A stretch of DNA of 64,000 bases from Huiozyma naganishii CBS 8797 (lineage: Eukaryota; Ascomycota; Saccharomycetes; Saccharomycetales; Saccharomycetaceae). Shown piece after piece: positions 31,386-40,765 of the stretch; the first letter of the stretch is position 1; every line of letters begins with the position of its first letter. Below the pieces are notes generated by a model. The model was not told the origin of the DNA. It ran no database searches and saw only the letters and a list, made by a program, of their open reading frames with translations. The stretch lies in NCBI RefSeq assembly GCF_000348985.1, contig NC_035934.1, positions 186,001 through 250,000 on the forward strand, in the 5' to 3' direction. Both the position numbers and the translations under genes were made by a program.

Positions 31386-32146
31386 TTCTGTTGTTGTTGT
31401 TGCTGTTGTTGTAGGAGAGATAGTACTGTAACAGTGAACTACTCTTCTGTATTGGATGGTGTTCTGGGTACTATACAAAGAAAACAACTGTGAAAAAGAA
31501 GACCGTTTGCCAATAAACCAGCAGGTCCCGCGTCCTTTTATATGACTGCTGTCAAGCAAGAATCTAACCGAACACAGCTGACATAACAGATCAGTCATGA
31601 ACGACAAGCCCCGGTCCCGCCGCTTCTAAGCATTGCCTTCCAATTTCCCCTTTTCGACAAAACCCGAAAAATGGAAAATTACGAGATTTTTATGTAATTT
31701 GGGAGGCACCGGAGATAGCGAGATACAGAATGTCGAGGAACGAGAAAGAAGACGCAGCCAAGACCGGGTTCCTCTGTCAGGGCGCGATGGAGACGTGGGG
31801 AATCTCGGTGAAGTAATTAATTATTAATGTATTAGATAGTGGCGCTGGCACATACATGCGGTGGGCCGCGGGTGTTGCCCGGCGGGGACGACTCAGGACC
31901 CCGCCCATAGACAAACTGACAAACAGACCAGGCAGGGTGGAGAAAGTTATTATTATTATTAGTGATAGGTTGCCATTGCTGAAGAACTTATGAGTATGAT
32001 TTGATTAAAACCCAGGTGAAAGAAAAAATAATAGATTAGATGAAGAACAAACTTGGGGCCTGGGAAAAGAACAGAATAAGAATAATAGAAACGGTAAGAA
32101 AGAGAAAAAAAAGAATTAGTAGGGGGGGGGGGGGTTGGCCAACGGC
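31386..32146. other. Pirin promoter and 3' region of the second GATA gene
   Basis: The stretch contains the pirin promoter on the minus strand, with ATATAAAA at 31536-31543. A (TTA)5 run lies near 31948-31963, and a run of 13 G at 32122-32134 starts 13 bases after the GATA-gene stop codon (as C13 in its 3' untranslated region). No gene is seen. Confidence 0.45.
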
Positions 32147-33022
32147 TCAGACTTCACCCCGGGTCTCGTAGTTCCCAGTGATGGAGGGATTATTCTCCAG
32201 CTGCTTGATGAAGTCCGCAGGGACCTCGATGGTGCAGGGCACCCTCCTGTTCTTGCCACCTTGGGACAGCCTGTACTGCATGAACAGGTTTGCCTCCCTG
32301 ACGCTGAATTTCTTCTTCAACTTGCGGAAGAACAGACCGCAGGCGTTGCATATCTTCCTGGTGAACCCGTAAGGTCCTGAACGCCACTCGGGAGTCTTCT
32401 CCAGGTTCCCGCAGTGGCTACAGGGCTTCCCGTCCATAGGGTGCGGTCTCTTGTACACTTTACCACCGCCGGTGGCACGTGTCTTGCTCTTCCTTCTCCC
32501 CTGGGACTTCGCAGAGCTACTGCTTGGCGAACGGCTGCTACCAGGAGACAACAGCACAGGAGTGGGGACGACCCATGGACTCCATTTCTCTCTTGGCTCC
32601 CGTTGAGGTGGTTCCTGAGGTGCGGGGAGTAACCGCTGAGGGTTGCTGTCCCGGCGGCCACGTGGTGATACACCAAGGTTCAGAGGGTCGTCTGGGGACG
32701 CTAGCCCACCGACGATCCTCACGCGGCTCTTTAACCGTTCCCTCAGTGGCGGGAATCTGTGCCTTGGTGCAAACACGAGAGACCCATCTGGCTGAACCCT
32801 GGCCGAATGCTGACCGGTGATGGCATTTTGGGTGATCACACGGTCGTACATCAACAGCCGTGGTTTCTTCTCATCGGAGACACTCTCGCCGTCCTGTTTC
32901 TCAAGGAGCTCAGCGGCAGCCAAGAGAGTGCTGATGCTCATCTTACCCTTGACTTCATCGATACCACCTTTCGTTGGTTTCATGGGCGTACGCCAGAAGT
33001 TCGATGGCGGTCCAATTGGCAT
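32147..33022 (-). CDS. Type IVb GATA zinc-finger protein, second copy
   Basis: The product is 291 residues. The zinc finger, with cysteines at about 201, 204, 225 and 228 (C-X2-C-X20-C-X2-C), is preceded by KRPHPMDGKPCSHC and contains KTPEWRSGPYGF and CNACGLFFRKLKKKF. It shares HPMDGxPCxHC, the 20-residue loop and the downstream NRxVPxxIxxPxxFI segment with the protein at 14158-14946, so the two are paralogs. The N-terminal 180 residues are Ser/Pro/Arg-rich and differ completely. A minus-strand TATA element (CTATAAAA) at 33133-33140 is about 110 bases upstream. Likely a transcription regulator of the Gat/Srd1/Ecm23 group; target unknown. Confidence 0.85.
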   Translation of the reverse strand: MPIGPPSNFWRTPMKPTKGGIDEVKGKMSISTLLAAAELLEKQDGESVSDEKKPRLLMYDRVITQNAITGQHSARVQPDGSLVFAPRHRFPPLRERLKSRVRIVGGLASPDDPLNLGVSPRGRRDSNPQRLLPAPQEPPQREPREKWSPWVVPTPVLLSPGSSRSPSSSSAKSQGRRKSKTRATGGGKVYKRPHPMDGKPCSHCGNLEKTPEWRSGPYGFTRKICNACGLFFRKLKKKFSVREANLFMQYRLSQGGKNRRVPCTIEVPADFIKQLENNPSITGNYETRGEV

Positions 33023-34611
33023 TATTCAAAGCTGATTACTGCGGTGGGAGTGTATTCCAAGAAATGCAATAAGGGAAAACGACTAGCCAAGGGAGTATCT
33101 ATTCGAGATTAAAGCAAGACACATGCGGCTTCTTTTATAGCGTAAAGGGCGATCCTTAATTGAGACCCCACAGGACAAGGGAAGAGGAGGAAGTGCCAGA
33201 AAGAAAAAAACATACGATTGGCAACCCACTAAGGAGAAGAACGGTAAACAGAAACAAACGATCATAGCATTCTAAGTTTAGAAAATCCGTTCATCGTAGC
33301 AGTTTACCTTAAAACCACCGTTCAACAACAACTACACAACTCTCCTTATTACGTTCGGTATATCCCACTTTGGCAGTAGGCAACAAACAACATGCCCCAC
33401 TATAAAGAACAATAACAGACCGTATAATAAACACCGTTATCTCATCACTCCCCCGAAACGGATTTACATTCCCGTCAATTCCCAATTACCTCAGCATAAT
33501 AACCGCTTCCCTTAAAAAATGACACAGTAATAAGAAATACGCACACAAGAAATAAAGGGCTGTGCACACGGTGCGCTTAAGGGTGTTTACCATGCATGGA
33601 CAGTGGCACAATGAGGTAGAAGGAGCGCAGGCTGTATCCCCATTTGGGTCTGAGCAAGTTGTTTATCGTAGTCACCATCTTCAGGGAGCCGCTGGGAGCC
33701 GCTGGGAGCCGCTGGGAGCCGTGCCGTACCGTACCGTTCTCTGGTCGTTAACTTGACGCTCGATAGGGGCAGGGAGACACAACCGTAGCACCCAATTGAG
33801 TACATTACTTTGCAAATTGAGCAACAGAGAGTGTTGGTATTGTGAAAACTGTATTCTTGTATCCCTCCTGAAGGGTAGACACCAGTTGCTTACTGACAAA
33901 AAAAAGGGACAGAGGGGTGGGGAGGTTGTGGAACATTGTTTTGTGAGAGTGTGTGGGGTTTTGTGCGTTTCAAAACTACTCCTATACGTGCCCCGTGTCT
34001 CTTGTTCAAAAGATCATGGCAGTACCGGGGGAAGTTGTTCATTTACATGGTTTTGTGAATGACACAGTTTTACGCCAAGAAGCATCGACACACTTTCCCT
34101 AAACGAGAGGTTCAAGTTGTAACTTGTAGTCAGCTCGGTTGGTTGTATCTTCTTCTTTTCACACCTGGCAGCTACTAACAGTAGTACTATCTTGTAAGAA
34201 AATCCACACCACACGTCATACTTTGACTTAGCAAAGTGTGTAAATACGACATCTTCATTAATGGGTTCCTTTTCGAGTAGAAGCCTAACCTTTTTTTGTC
34301 TTATCTTAATAGATACGTAAACTACTCAATAATGACTCACTAGTAGCGATGCTGATTGAGACAAATAACTGTGAGAAAGTTTTGAGCAATAACAAGTGAA
34401 AAAGAGGAACTATTAGTTTGCAACAACACCTATATAAAAACGGACTACTCAACACGCCCACAACCTCAGTTGTTCTGCAATGTATACACACAGTGACTCT
34501 CAACTGAAAGAGACACATTCCTTCATAATCGAAAAAACTGTGTTACTTCGTAATTGCAGTAAGAAGAATAAAAAATTATAACACCGCCATATACCAATAC
34601 CAAGTTGCAAT
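33023..34611. promoter_or_regulatory. Long divergent promoter region (GATA gene / ALT)
   Basis: This stretch of 1589 bases has no credible gene. It contains a 10-base minisatellite at 33685-33720, the Gcn4-type site TGACTCA at 34333-34339, a further TGACTC at 34494-34499, and the ALT TATA box TATATAAA at 34431-34438, 181 bases before the ALT start. The Gcn4 site suits control of an amino-acid enzyme by amino-acid supply. The size is typical of strongly regulated divergent promoters. Confidence 0.5.
33685..33720. repeat. 10-base minisatellite, 3.6 copies
   Basis: GGAGCCGCTG is repeated three times exactly from 33685 to 33714, followed by a partial copy GGAGCC, then by CCGTACCGTACCG at about 33724-33736. 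It is GC-rich in otherwise AT-rich intergenic DNA and lies about 660 bases upstream of the GATA-gene start. Confidence 0.85.
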
Positions 34612-36177
34612 ATGATCTTATCTAACGAACAGAAACAGATGCACTGGACTACAAGTAGCTCGAAGAAACGGCAGCATACAGGTGATGATTCCACTGTGTC
34701 AGGTTTGGCCTTTGAACCAGCTCGCAAGCTGGGTGCCGATGACTTGAACAAAAACATCATCGATGCCGAGTATGCAGTGAGAGGCGCTATCCCAATGAAG
34801 GCGGAGGAGTTGGAAATACAACTCTCTCAACAACCTGATTTACTACCCTTTAACGCTATTACCGTCGCTAACATTGGTAACCCACAACAGCTAGACCAAA
34901 AGCCACTTACTTTTTCAAGACAAGTGGTTTCAATCTTGCAGTACCCTCCACTGTTGGATTACGAGGAACAGTTGGTTACCTCCGGTGCTTACAAGCGTGA
35001 CGCCTTCAAACGTGCTGCGGTTCTTTTGGAACAGATTGGTGGCTCTGTCGGTGCATACTCGTTGGCACAAGGTGTGTACGGGATTAGAGAGAGCGTGGCC
35101 GACTTCATCACTAGGAGAGACGAAGGTGAGACAGCTTCACCAGATGATATCTTTTTAACAGACGGTGCCTCGAAGGCCGCGACGTATTTGTTGTCCATTC
35201 TTTGTAGGGACTCGTCCACTGGTATCATGATCCCCATCCCACAGTACCCGCTGTACACTGCGTCCATTACCATGTACAACTCAGTCATGTTGCCATACTA
35301 CCTGGACGAGGAGTCCGGGTGGTCCACAAAGGCTGAGGAGATTGAACAGCAGGTGATCGACTCGATAAAGCGTGGTGTGACGCCAAGGGTCATTGTTGTG
35401 ATCAACCCGGGGAACCCCACAGGCGCTGTGTTGTCGTTCGATACCATTGCACAGATACTCACCATTGCTGCAAAATACGGGATCGTTGTCCTGGCGGATG
35501 AGGTGTACCAGAACAACATCTACAAGGGGGTCAAGTTCCATTCCATGAAGAAAGTTTTGAGATCATTGCAGAGGGACCACCCTAACGGCGAGTACGACAA
35601 TGTGCAATTGGCCTCCATGCACTCCACATCGAAGGGTGTCTCCGGTGAGTGTGGCCAAAGAGGTGGTTACATGGAGCTTGTCGGATTTTCCAATGAAGTA
35701 AGACAGGTCATCTTGAAGTTGGCCTCAATCTCTATTTGCTCTGTGGTCACGGGGCAAGCACTGGTAGATTTGATGCTTAACCCACCAAGAGAGGGGGACG
35801 ATTCGTATGAATTGGACGTTCGTGAACGGAAGGAAATCCACAACAACATGAAGACGCGTGGGTACCTACTTTACGACACTTTCCAAAAATTGGAAGGTAT
35901 CGAATGCCAGGAACCACAGGGCGCCATGTACTTGTTTCCTAAACTGCTACTCTCCAAGAAAGCGATAGAGGAGGCCAAGAGCCTCGGGCTGCAGCCGGAT
36001 GAATTCTACTGCCATCGCCTATTGGACACAACCGGAATATGCACAGTACCAGGATCTGGTTTTGGCCAAAAGGAGGGGACGTACCACGTCAGGACCACGT
36101 TCCTGGCACCGGGCACCCAGTGGATCAAAGACTGGGAAACGTTCCACAAAGCATTCTACGACAAGTACCGTGACTGA
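34612..36177 (+). CDS. ALT1: Alanine aminotransferase
   Basis: The product is 521 residues, a fold-type I PLP enzyme of the alanine transaminase group. Visible features are INPGNPTGAVLS, LADEVYQNNIY and STSKGVSGECGQRGGYME, in which Lys341 should bind the cofactor. It interconverts alanine plus 2-oxoglutarate with pyruvate plus glutamate. The N-terminus (MILSNEQKQMHW) is not a clear mitochondrial presequence, so this copy may be cytosolic like S. cerevisiae Alt2; Alt1 and Alt2 are WGD duplicates and the symbol is tentative. A Gcn4-type site and a TATA box lie upstream. Confidence 0.9.
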   Translation: MILSNEQKQMHWTTSSSKKRQHTGDDSTVSGLAFEPARKLGADDLNKNIIDAEYAVRGAIPMKAEELEIQLSQQPDLLPFNAITVANIGNPQQLDQKPLTFSRQVVSILQYPPLLDYEEQLVTSGAYKRDAFKRAAVLLEQIGGSVGAYSLAQGVYGIRESVADFITRRDEGETASPDDIFLTDGASKAATYLLSILCRDSSTGIMIPIPQYPLYTASITMYNSVMLPYYLDEESGWSTKAEEIEQQVIDSIKRGVTPRVIVVINPGNPTGAVLSFDTIAQILTIAAKYGIVVLADEVYQNNIYKGVKFHSMKKVLRSLQRDHPNGEYDNVQLASMHSTSKGVSGECGQRGGYMELVGFSNEVRQVILKLASISICSVVTGQALVDLMLNPPREGDDSYELDVRERKEIHNNMKTRGYLLYDTFQKLEGIECQEPQGAMYLFPKLLLSKKAIEEAKSLGLQPDEFYCHRLLDTTGICTVPGSGFGQKEGTYHVRTTFLAPGTQWIKDWETFHKAFYDKYRD

Positions 36178-36590
36178 GGCGGACCCAGCATTCTTCATTG
36201 TTATAACTTCTCCCCTTCCCCCTCTTCCTTCTTATTCCTCATTCTCATTACATATAAGTATGTATATATACGTATTATCTCACGTACATCAAGCGCATAC
36301 CATCACAAGTTACAACATCAGACACCGTATCGCCCTGATCATCGACAACTTCACGTTTCGTATCTCGTGATCTTCACCAAAAGGTCAAACTTTGAGGAAA
36401 TGAAGGGTTTTTTGGACCGTGTTTCCAACAAAACCATCACTATCAAAAGGTTGATAGTTATCACGAAGGGACCTCGTGGGAGAGACTAATTTCCCGTGCT
36501 GATATTGGATTGACGTCTCTTAATACATACTTTAGGGACTAAGGCAGCTGAGCAATACAGGAAGGTGAGAAACAAGAAACTGAACAAAGG

Positions 36591-37214
36591 ATGTCCTTTA
36601 GGAAAAAGAACATCTTGAAGGTGATTATTCTAGGAGACTCAGGCGTTGGGAAAACGTCTCTTATGCATCGATACGTCAACGATAAATACTCACAGCAATA
36701 CAAGGCTACGATCGGGGCGGATTTCTTGACTAAAGAAGTCACAGTGGACGATAAAGTGGCTACAATGCAAGTATGGGACACTGCTGGCCAGGAACGTTTC
36801 CAGTCATTGGGGGTCGCATTCTACAGGGGTGCCGACTGCTGTGTTTTAGTCTACGATGTGACCAATAACAAGTCTTTTGAAAATATCAAGACGTGGAAGG
36901 ATGAATTCTTGGTTCACGCAAACGTCTCATCGCCAGAGACTTTCCCTTTTGTTATACTGGGTAACAAAGTCGACGTGGAGGAATCGAAAAAGTTAGTGAC
37001 CCCGAAGGCAGCTCAGGAGCTCGCTACTTCTCTGGGTAACATACCATTGTTTTTGACCAGTGCGAAGAGTGCTATTAATGTCGACACTGCGTTTGAAGAG
37101 ATTGCAAGAAGTGCTCTACAACAAAATCAAAACGACGCCGATGCATTCGAGGAAGACTTCAACGATGCCATAAATATACAGCTCGATGGCGAACCAAACT
37201 CGTGCAGCTGTTAG
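36591..37214 (+). CDS. YPT7: Ypt7, Rab7-type vacuolar GTPase
   Basis: The product is 207 residues with all Rab motifs: [10 protein letters not shown] (P-loop), ATIGADF (switch I), [13 protein letters not shown] (switch II), GNKVD and TSAKSA. The C-terminus NSCSC ends in the CXC geranylgeranylation signal. Ypt7 controls homotypic vacuole fusion and late endosome and autophagosome fusion through the HOPS complex. In S. cerevisiae it is the gene next to CEN13 (YML001W); here it is convergent with RRP6, the gene next to CEN15, without a centromere between them. Confidence 0.98.
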   Translation: MSFRKKNILKVIILGDSGVGKTSLMHRYVNDKYSQQYKATIGADFLTKEVTVDDKVATMQVWDTAGQERFQSLGVAFYRGADCCVLVYDVTNNKSFENIKTWKDEFLVHANVSSPETFPFVILGNKVDVEESKKLVTPKAAQELATSLGNIPLFLTSAKSAINVDTAFEEIARSALQQNQNDADAFEEDFNDAINIQLDGEPNSCSC

Positions 37215-37470
37215 GAGGGAAAGTAAACCTGAGATTCATGGAATTTCAGTTTATATCAGCTATTTCGATGTAAAACTTGGATCATGAAAGGATTAACTCA
37301 AAAAGAAAAAAAAATTAATTGTATATTACAGAGTATCTATGCATCATGAGCTCACACTCCTATACATACGTATATATATATATATATCAATCTGTATGCT
37401 TGTGTATTCCGTAACCAGGCATCTGCTTTTTCCGGTTCTCTACTTTCTAACTTTGAAACTTGTGTCGTAC

Positions 37471-39687
37471 TTACCTTTTGAAGGAAGCATTTTTCCCCTT
37501 GGTAACAGCTTTCCTCTTCTTAGGAGCCTTAGGGCCCTCACTGATAGCAGAGAATGGATCAAATCTTTTCTTGTTATTGTTGTTTTTCTTCTTTTTGTCA
37601 AATTGTCTCTGCACGAGAACTTTATCCTCTTTACTGTAATCGACAATCTCCCTTTCAGCATCTTCGTCATTGCCCTTTGGTTTAGGCAACTCTCTTTTAA
37701 CTTTCTTCAAAACAACAATCTCATCCATGTCCTCCTTGATATTCTTTGGTGGTTTCTCGACGGTCTTGCTGTCTGCACTTTCCGTACTAGTGGTACCGCT
37801 AGGGATTGGTAAATCCATAACTGGTTCCACAATGGAGGGTATTTTGTATTCTATGTCGCCAAATGCTTTCATGTATTCGTTAAATTGTTTTGAACGAGAT
37901 TCCAACACCGATTGACTCACAGGAGTTGTTTTTGCGTCATTATAGGAAACCGTCACTTTCCCCTTGGAAAGGTCACCAAAGAATGAAGATCTTTGAAGGG
38001 GTGATATCTTTTGACAAGAGGATGACTGAAAGTTTTCAGTTAGTTTCGTAAACCTCATGCCAATATCTTTGATTTGAGAAAGTGTAAGTACAAATGGAGT
38101 TGATGTGTTTTCCGTATTCGGGGTGTAGCTACTTTGCGGTCCTAACTTGGATGATTCGACAAAACTTTTGATCAGGTTGGCTAATACTTTGGAGTTGGAC
38201 CTTACACAGTCAGTCACATAACTGTTCACCGATACGAGACTCACAGGATCAGTTGGTGTGTATGCGGACAGCGAAATCAGCAATTGGTTGGGCATGATGT
38301 ACCTGGGCGATTCGTCATCTCTTCTGGCAATAGTATCTCTCCATTCATACAGCGCCTTAACCAACTCCTCCTTTTCTGGCGTAACATTATACTGAAACAT
38401 TAGTGTTCTCCAGGGACTCTCCTTTTCGATCGGTGTGAAAACGTCAGGTTGGGCGAGCTTTGGTCTAAACTTCGAGTACTCAAACCTCCTTTTTGCCACT
38501 TTCCTCGATTCTCCAAGAACACCAGCCAATTTGTTATCCTTAATTAATTGGTTTCTCATCTGATCAAAAATGTTCAGCAAAAAATGTGTGTCCGCTCTGG
38601 CGTACACACTCATCGGTTTCGACAAAGGTCTTATCCTCCAGTCCGCCAACTGATATTTTTTAGAAGTCTTGAAATTTGCTAACGTCTCCAGCAGATACGC
38701 CAAGCTATGTTTTGGAAATCCAAGTGCCTTAGAAGCATGGAATGTGTCGAATAAACTGACGATATACAACCCCAAATCCCTCTGCAACCATATGATATCC
38801 ATGAACGCACCGTGGAAAACTTTAGTTACCATCGGGTCAGTGAACACTTGGTTTAATATATGCAACTCGTCTCTCAATGCAATTGTGTCGACGAGATAAT
38901 CGGTATCTCTGGTACTTATCTGCATCAAACAGACAATACCGTAATACGACCTGTAATCGTGATGCTCTAAGTCAATGGCCAGTTCTTTGTATTTCTTCAA
39001 GTCCTTCAACAGGGATTGGAGACCCTCGGTGGAGTCAACCCAGACAGGTTCGCTTTCATGCCACGGAGTAGATGGGATAGGTGCCCTCGTTTCCAGAATG
39101 TCGTTGTTATACTCTTGGTTACTAATCTCGTAGTCGTAAGGGTTAGGATAGTGGCTGGGGATGTTTTCTGTCGCAGGTACCATTTGTAGCGACTCCTTCA
39201 AAGGTTTTAGTGCATTTGGCTTTTCCGTCAACAGCGGCTTGAACGGTTGCGACTCGCTGTTGTCTACAGGTCTAGAAAAGTGTAATTGTGGTTTTGTTAT
39301 ACGTTTCCCACTGCTCGAATCATTGCCTACCAAGTCATCCAGATACTGTACCTCGCTGCCGGCCTGTCCGTTCTTTCTGGTACCTTGTGCAATGATGTCC
39401 ATCGAACGATCCGATTTCTCGAAAAGGTTATCGGTCAAGTTTGTAAAATCTCTCCAAGACTCACCGACCTGCTCAGCGCTCTCTGCAAACGGTTTCGAAT
39501 TCTCATCGATGGAAAACAAAATGTCGTTAATCATCTCCAGGACCTCATTACCCAACTCCTTCACAGACGATGCTACATTTGCATCCAAATTACTGAAAAA
39601 CTGGACGTCCTGCCCGACAAGCGAGGAAGACGCCCTCACCGTACCAACAGCCTTGGAAAGAAGCTTCTTCTGTTCTTCTGAATCCAT
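37471..39687 (-). CDS. RRP6: Rrp6, nuclear exosome 3'-5' exonuclease
   Basis: The product is 738 residues (S. cerevisiae 733). An N-terminal PMC2NT domain that binds Rrp47 is followed by the DEDD exonuclease domain. Its first motif AIDLEHHDYRSYYG has Asp239 and Glu241, matching the catalytic D238/E240 of S. cerevisiae. An HRDC domain follows (about residues 430-510), then a basic tail with nuclear signals (KKKKNNNNKK, APKKRKAVTKG). It trims 5.8S rRNA, snoRNAs and cryptic transcripts. The frame continues upstream, but MDSEEQKKLL at 39687 is the family-like start. Confidence 0.95.
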   Translation of the reverse strand: MDSEEQKKLLSKAVGTVRASSSLVGQDVQFFSNLDANVASSVKELGNEVLEMINDILFSIDENSKPFAESAEQVGESWRDFTNLTDNLFEKSDRSMDIIAQGTRKNGQAGSEVQYLDDLVGNDSSSGKRITKPQLHFSRPVDNSESQPFKPLLTEKPNALKPLKESLQMVPATENIPSHYPNPYDYEISNQEYNNDILETRAPIPSTPWHESEPVWVDSTEGLQSLLKDLKKYKELAIDLEHHDYRSYYGIVCLMQISTRDTDYLVDTIALRDELHILNQVFTDPMVTKVFHGAFMDIIWLQRDLGLYIVSLFDTFHASKALGFPKHSLAYLLETLANFKTSKKYQLADWRIRPLSKPMSVYARADTHFLLNIFDQMRNQLIKDNKLAGVLGESRKVAKRRFEYSKFRPKLAQPDVFTPIEKESPWRTLMFQYNVTPEKEELVKALYEWRDTIARRDDESPRYIMPNQLLISLSAYTPTDPVSLVSVNSYVTDCVRSNSKVLANLIKSFVESSKLGPQSSYTPNTENTSTPFVLTLSQIKDIGMRFTKLTENFQSSSCQKISPLQRSSFFGDLSKGKVTVSYNDAKTTPVSQSVLESRSKQFNEYMKAFGDIEYKIPSIVEPVMDLPIPSGTTSTESADSKTVEKPPKNIKEDMDEIVVLKKVKRELPKPKGNDEDAEREIVDYSKEDKVLVQRQFDKKKKNNNNKKRFDPFSAISEGPKAPKKRKAVTKGKNASFKR

Positions 39688-40765
39688 CAGTGGGTTGTGT
39701 TTGGACGGTCTTTCAGGGTTCAATTCACATCCAGCCAAGCACAAGTCATCGCATACTACTACATTACATTTCAAAGAAAAAATTTTTTTCGTTAAAAGTT
39801 GAAAAGTTTCGATGAAGCAAAAATCGATGCGATCTCTTCGACTTCGGCGGTTAATAGAACATGTCAAAGAACCACCGGACAAGGCATGTACTTGAACTAG
39901 AAAGAGTCAGGTGTATACACAGAGAGCTGCGGATTTGAAATATGTTTGTGTTCTTTTCGTTTTAGCTATTTCTAGCTGGTACAAAACGTTATCATGAATA
40001 CATTCCTTTGGAAGTAGACTGGTGTTTACTGCAAGGTTTAGAGGGGGCGTAGACTTTGGGAGTTATTAGTTTGTTTCTGTACCCTCGAAATACAAAGGTA
40101 AACCATACTGTTTAGCGAACAAGACAGAGAGTGTACCTTTTGATGTTGTTATTCGGAACTCGCTTTCCCTTTCCAAATCGATACCTACAGGGTCCCCGGG
40201 ATGATATTCAACAATATGTTATTGCATCATGGATCGTGGTACTTTCTTGGTGTCTAAGACATATTTGCTGTACGAGGACAAGCCACCCCAAGAGCCCTTC
40301 GAAGATGCGCTGTTCAAAATGGCAAACATTTCACTACATCTGTTCATCGGGGGTGGGCGCGAATGGGAGCGCGAAGAGTGTTATTTCCCCGAGATAGAGC
40401 ATACGTTGTGCGTGTGTGCTTTGAACGGATCCATCTGTTGAATATTCGGAAAGAAACAAGGATACCAGGCCTTCGACACGAATTGAGAGACATGGCTCTA
40501 CCACAGTGCACATTTGTTACCTACGGTAAAGCAATGCTTATTTCCGAATGGATATGGCGTTGCACTGAAGGTCCCTTCATTTTTGTTGTTGGGTTCTCAC
40601 TTTGGCAGTGCGTTTGAAATTTCATGATTTTGTTCAACATAAAAAAACGACAAGGACAAAACATCGCAGTCGTTCAGCAAACGGTGCGCGTATATATATA
40701 TGGGAATTGCAGTTCCCCAGTGAAGTGAATCTTTCCATTGGAGTGCAGTGTAATCAAATCAAACG
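39688..40765. promoter_or_regulatory. RRP6-IZH2 divergent region; position of the ancestral centromere
   Basis: This stretch of 1078 bases separates RRP6 and IZH2. In S. cerevisiae the same pair, in the same divergent orientation, encloses PHO80 and CEN15. Neither PHO80 nor a CDEI-CDEII-CDEIII centromere is visible here. Three copies of the CDEIII-core-like heptamer TTCCGAA or its complement occur at 40152-40158, 40445-40451 and 40542-40548, but none has the flanking AT-rich CDEII. A 70-codon frame (40229-40441) is listed separately. TATATATATA at about 40690 is probably the IZH2 TATA region. Confidence 0.5.
40229..40441 (+). CDS. Possible small protein gene, unrecognised
   Basis: ATG to TGA encodes 70 residues with a balanced amino-acid composition, including LFIGGGREWEREECYFPE and CVCALNGSIC. 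I recognise no family and no membrane segment or signal. It lies in the IZH2 upstream region where a gene is not expected, so it may be a relict or a chance frame. Low confidence. Confidence 0.25.
   Translation: MDRGTFLVSKTYLLYEDKPPQEPFEDALFKMANISLHLFIGGGREWEREECYFPEIEHTLCVCALNGSIC

Noticed and set aside
34206..34216. CCACACCACAC as a telomerase RNA template
   Set aside because: Only about 11 bases match a TG-rich telomere pattern; no Sm site, Ku hairpin or supporting synteny was seen.
39943..39965. TGTTTGTG followed by T-rich DNA as a CDEIII remnant
   Set aside because: Only the outer half resembles CDEIII; the essential central CCG is missing and there is no AT-rich element at the right distance.
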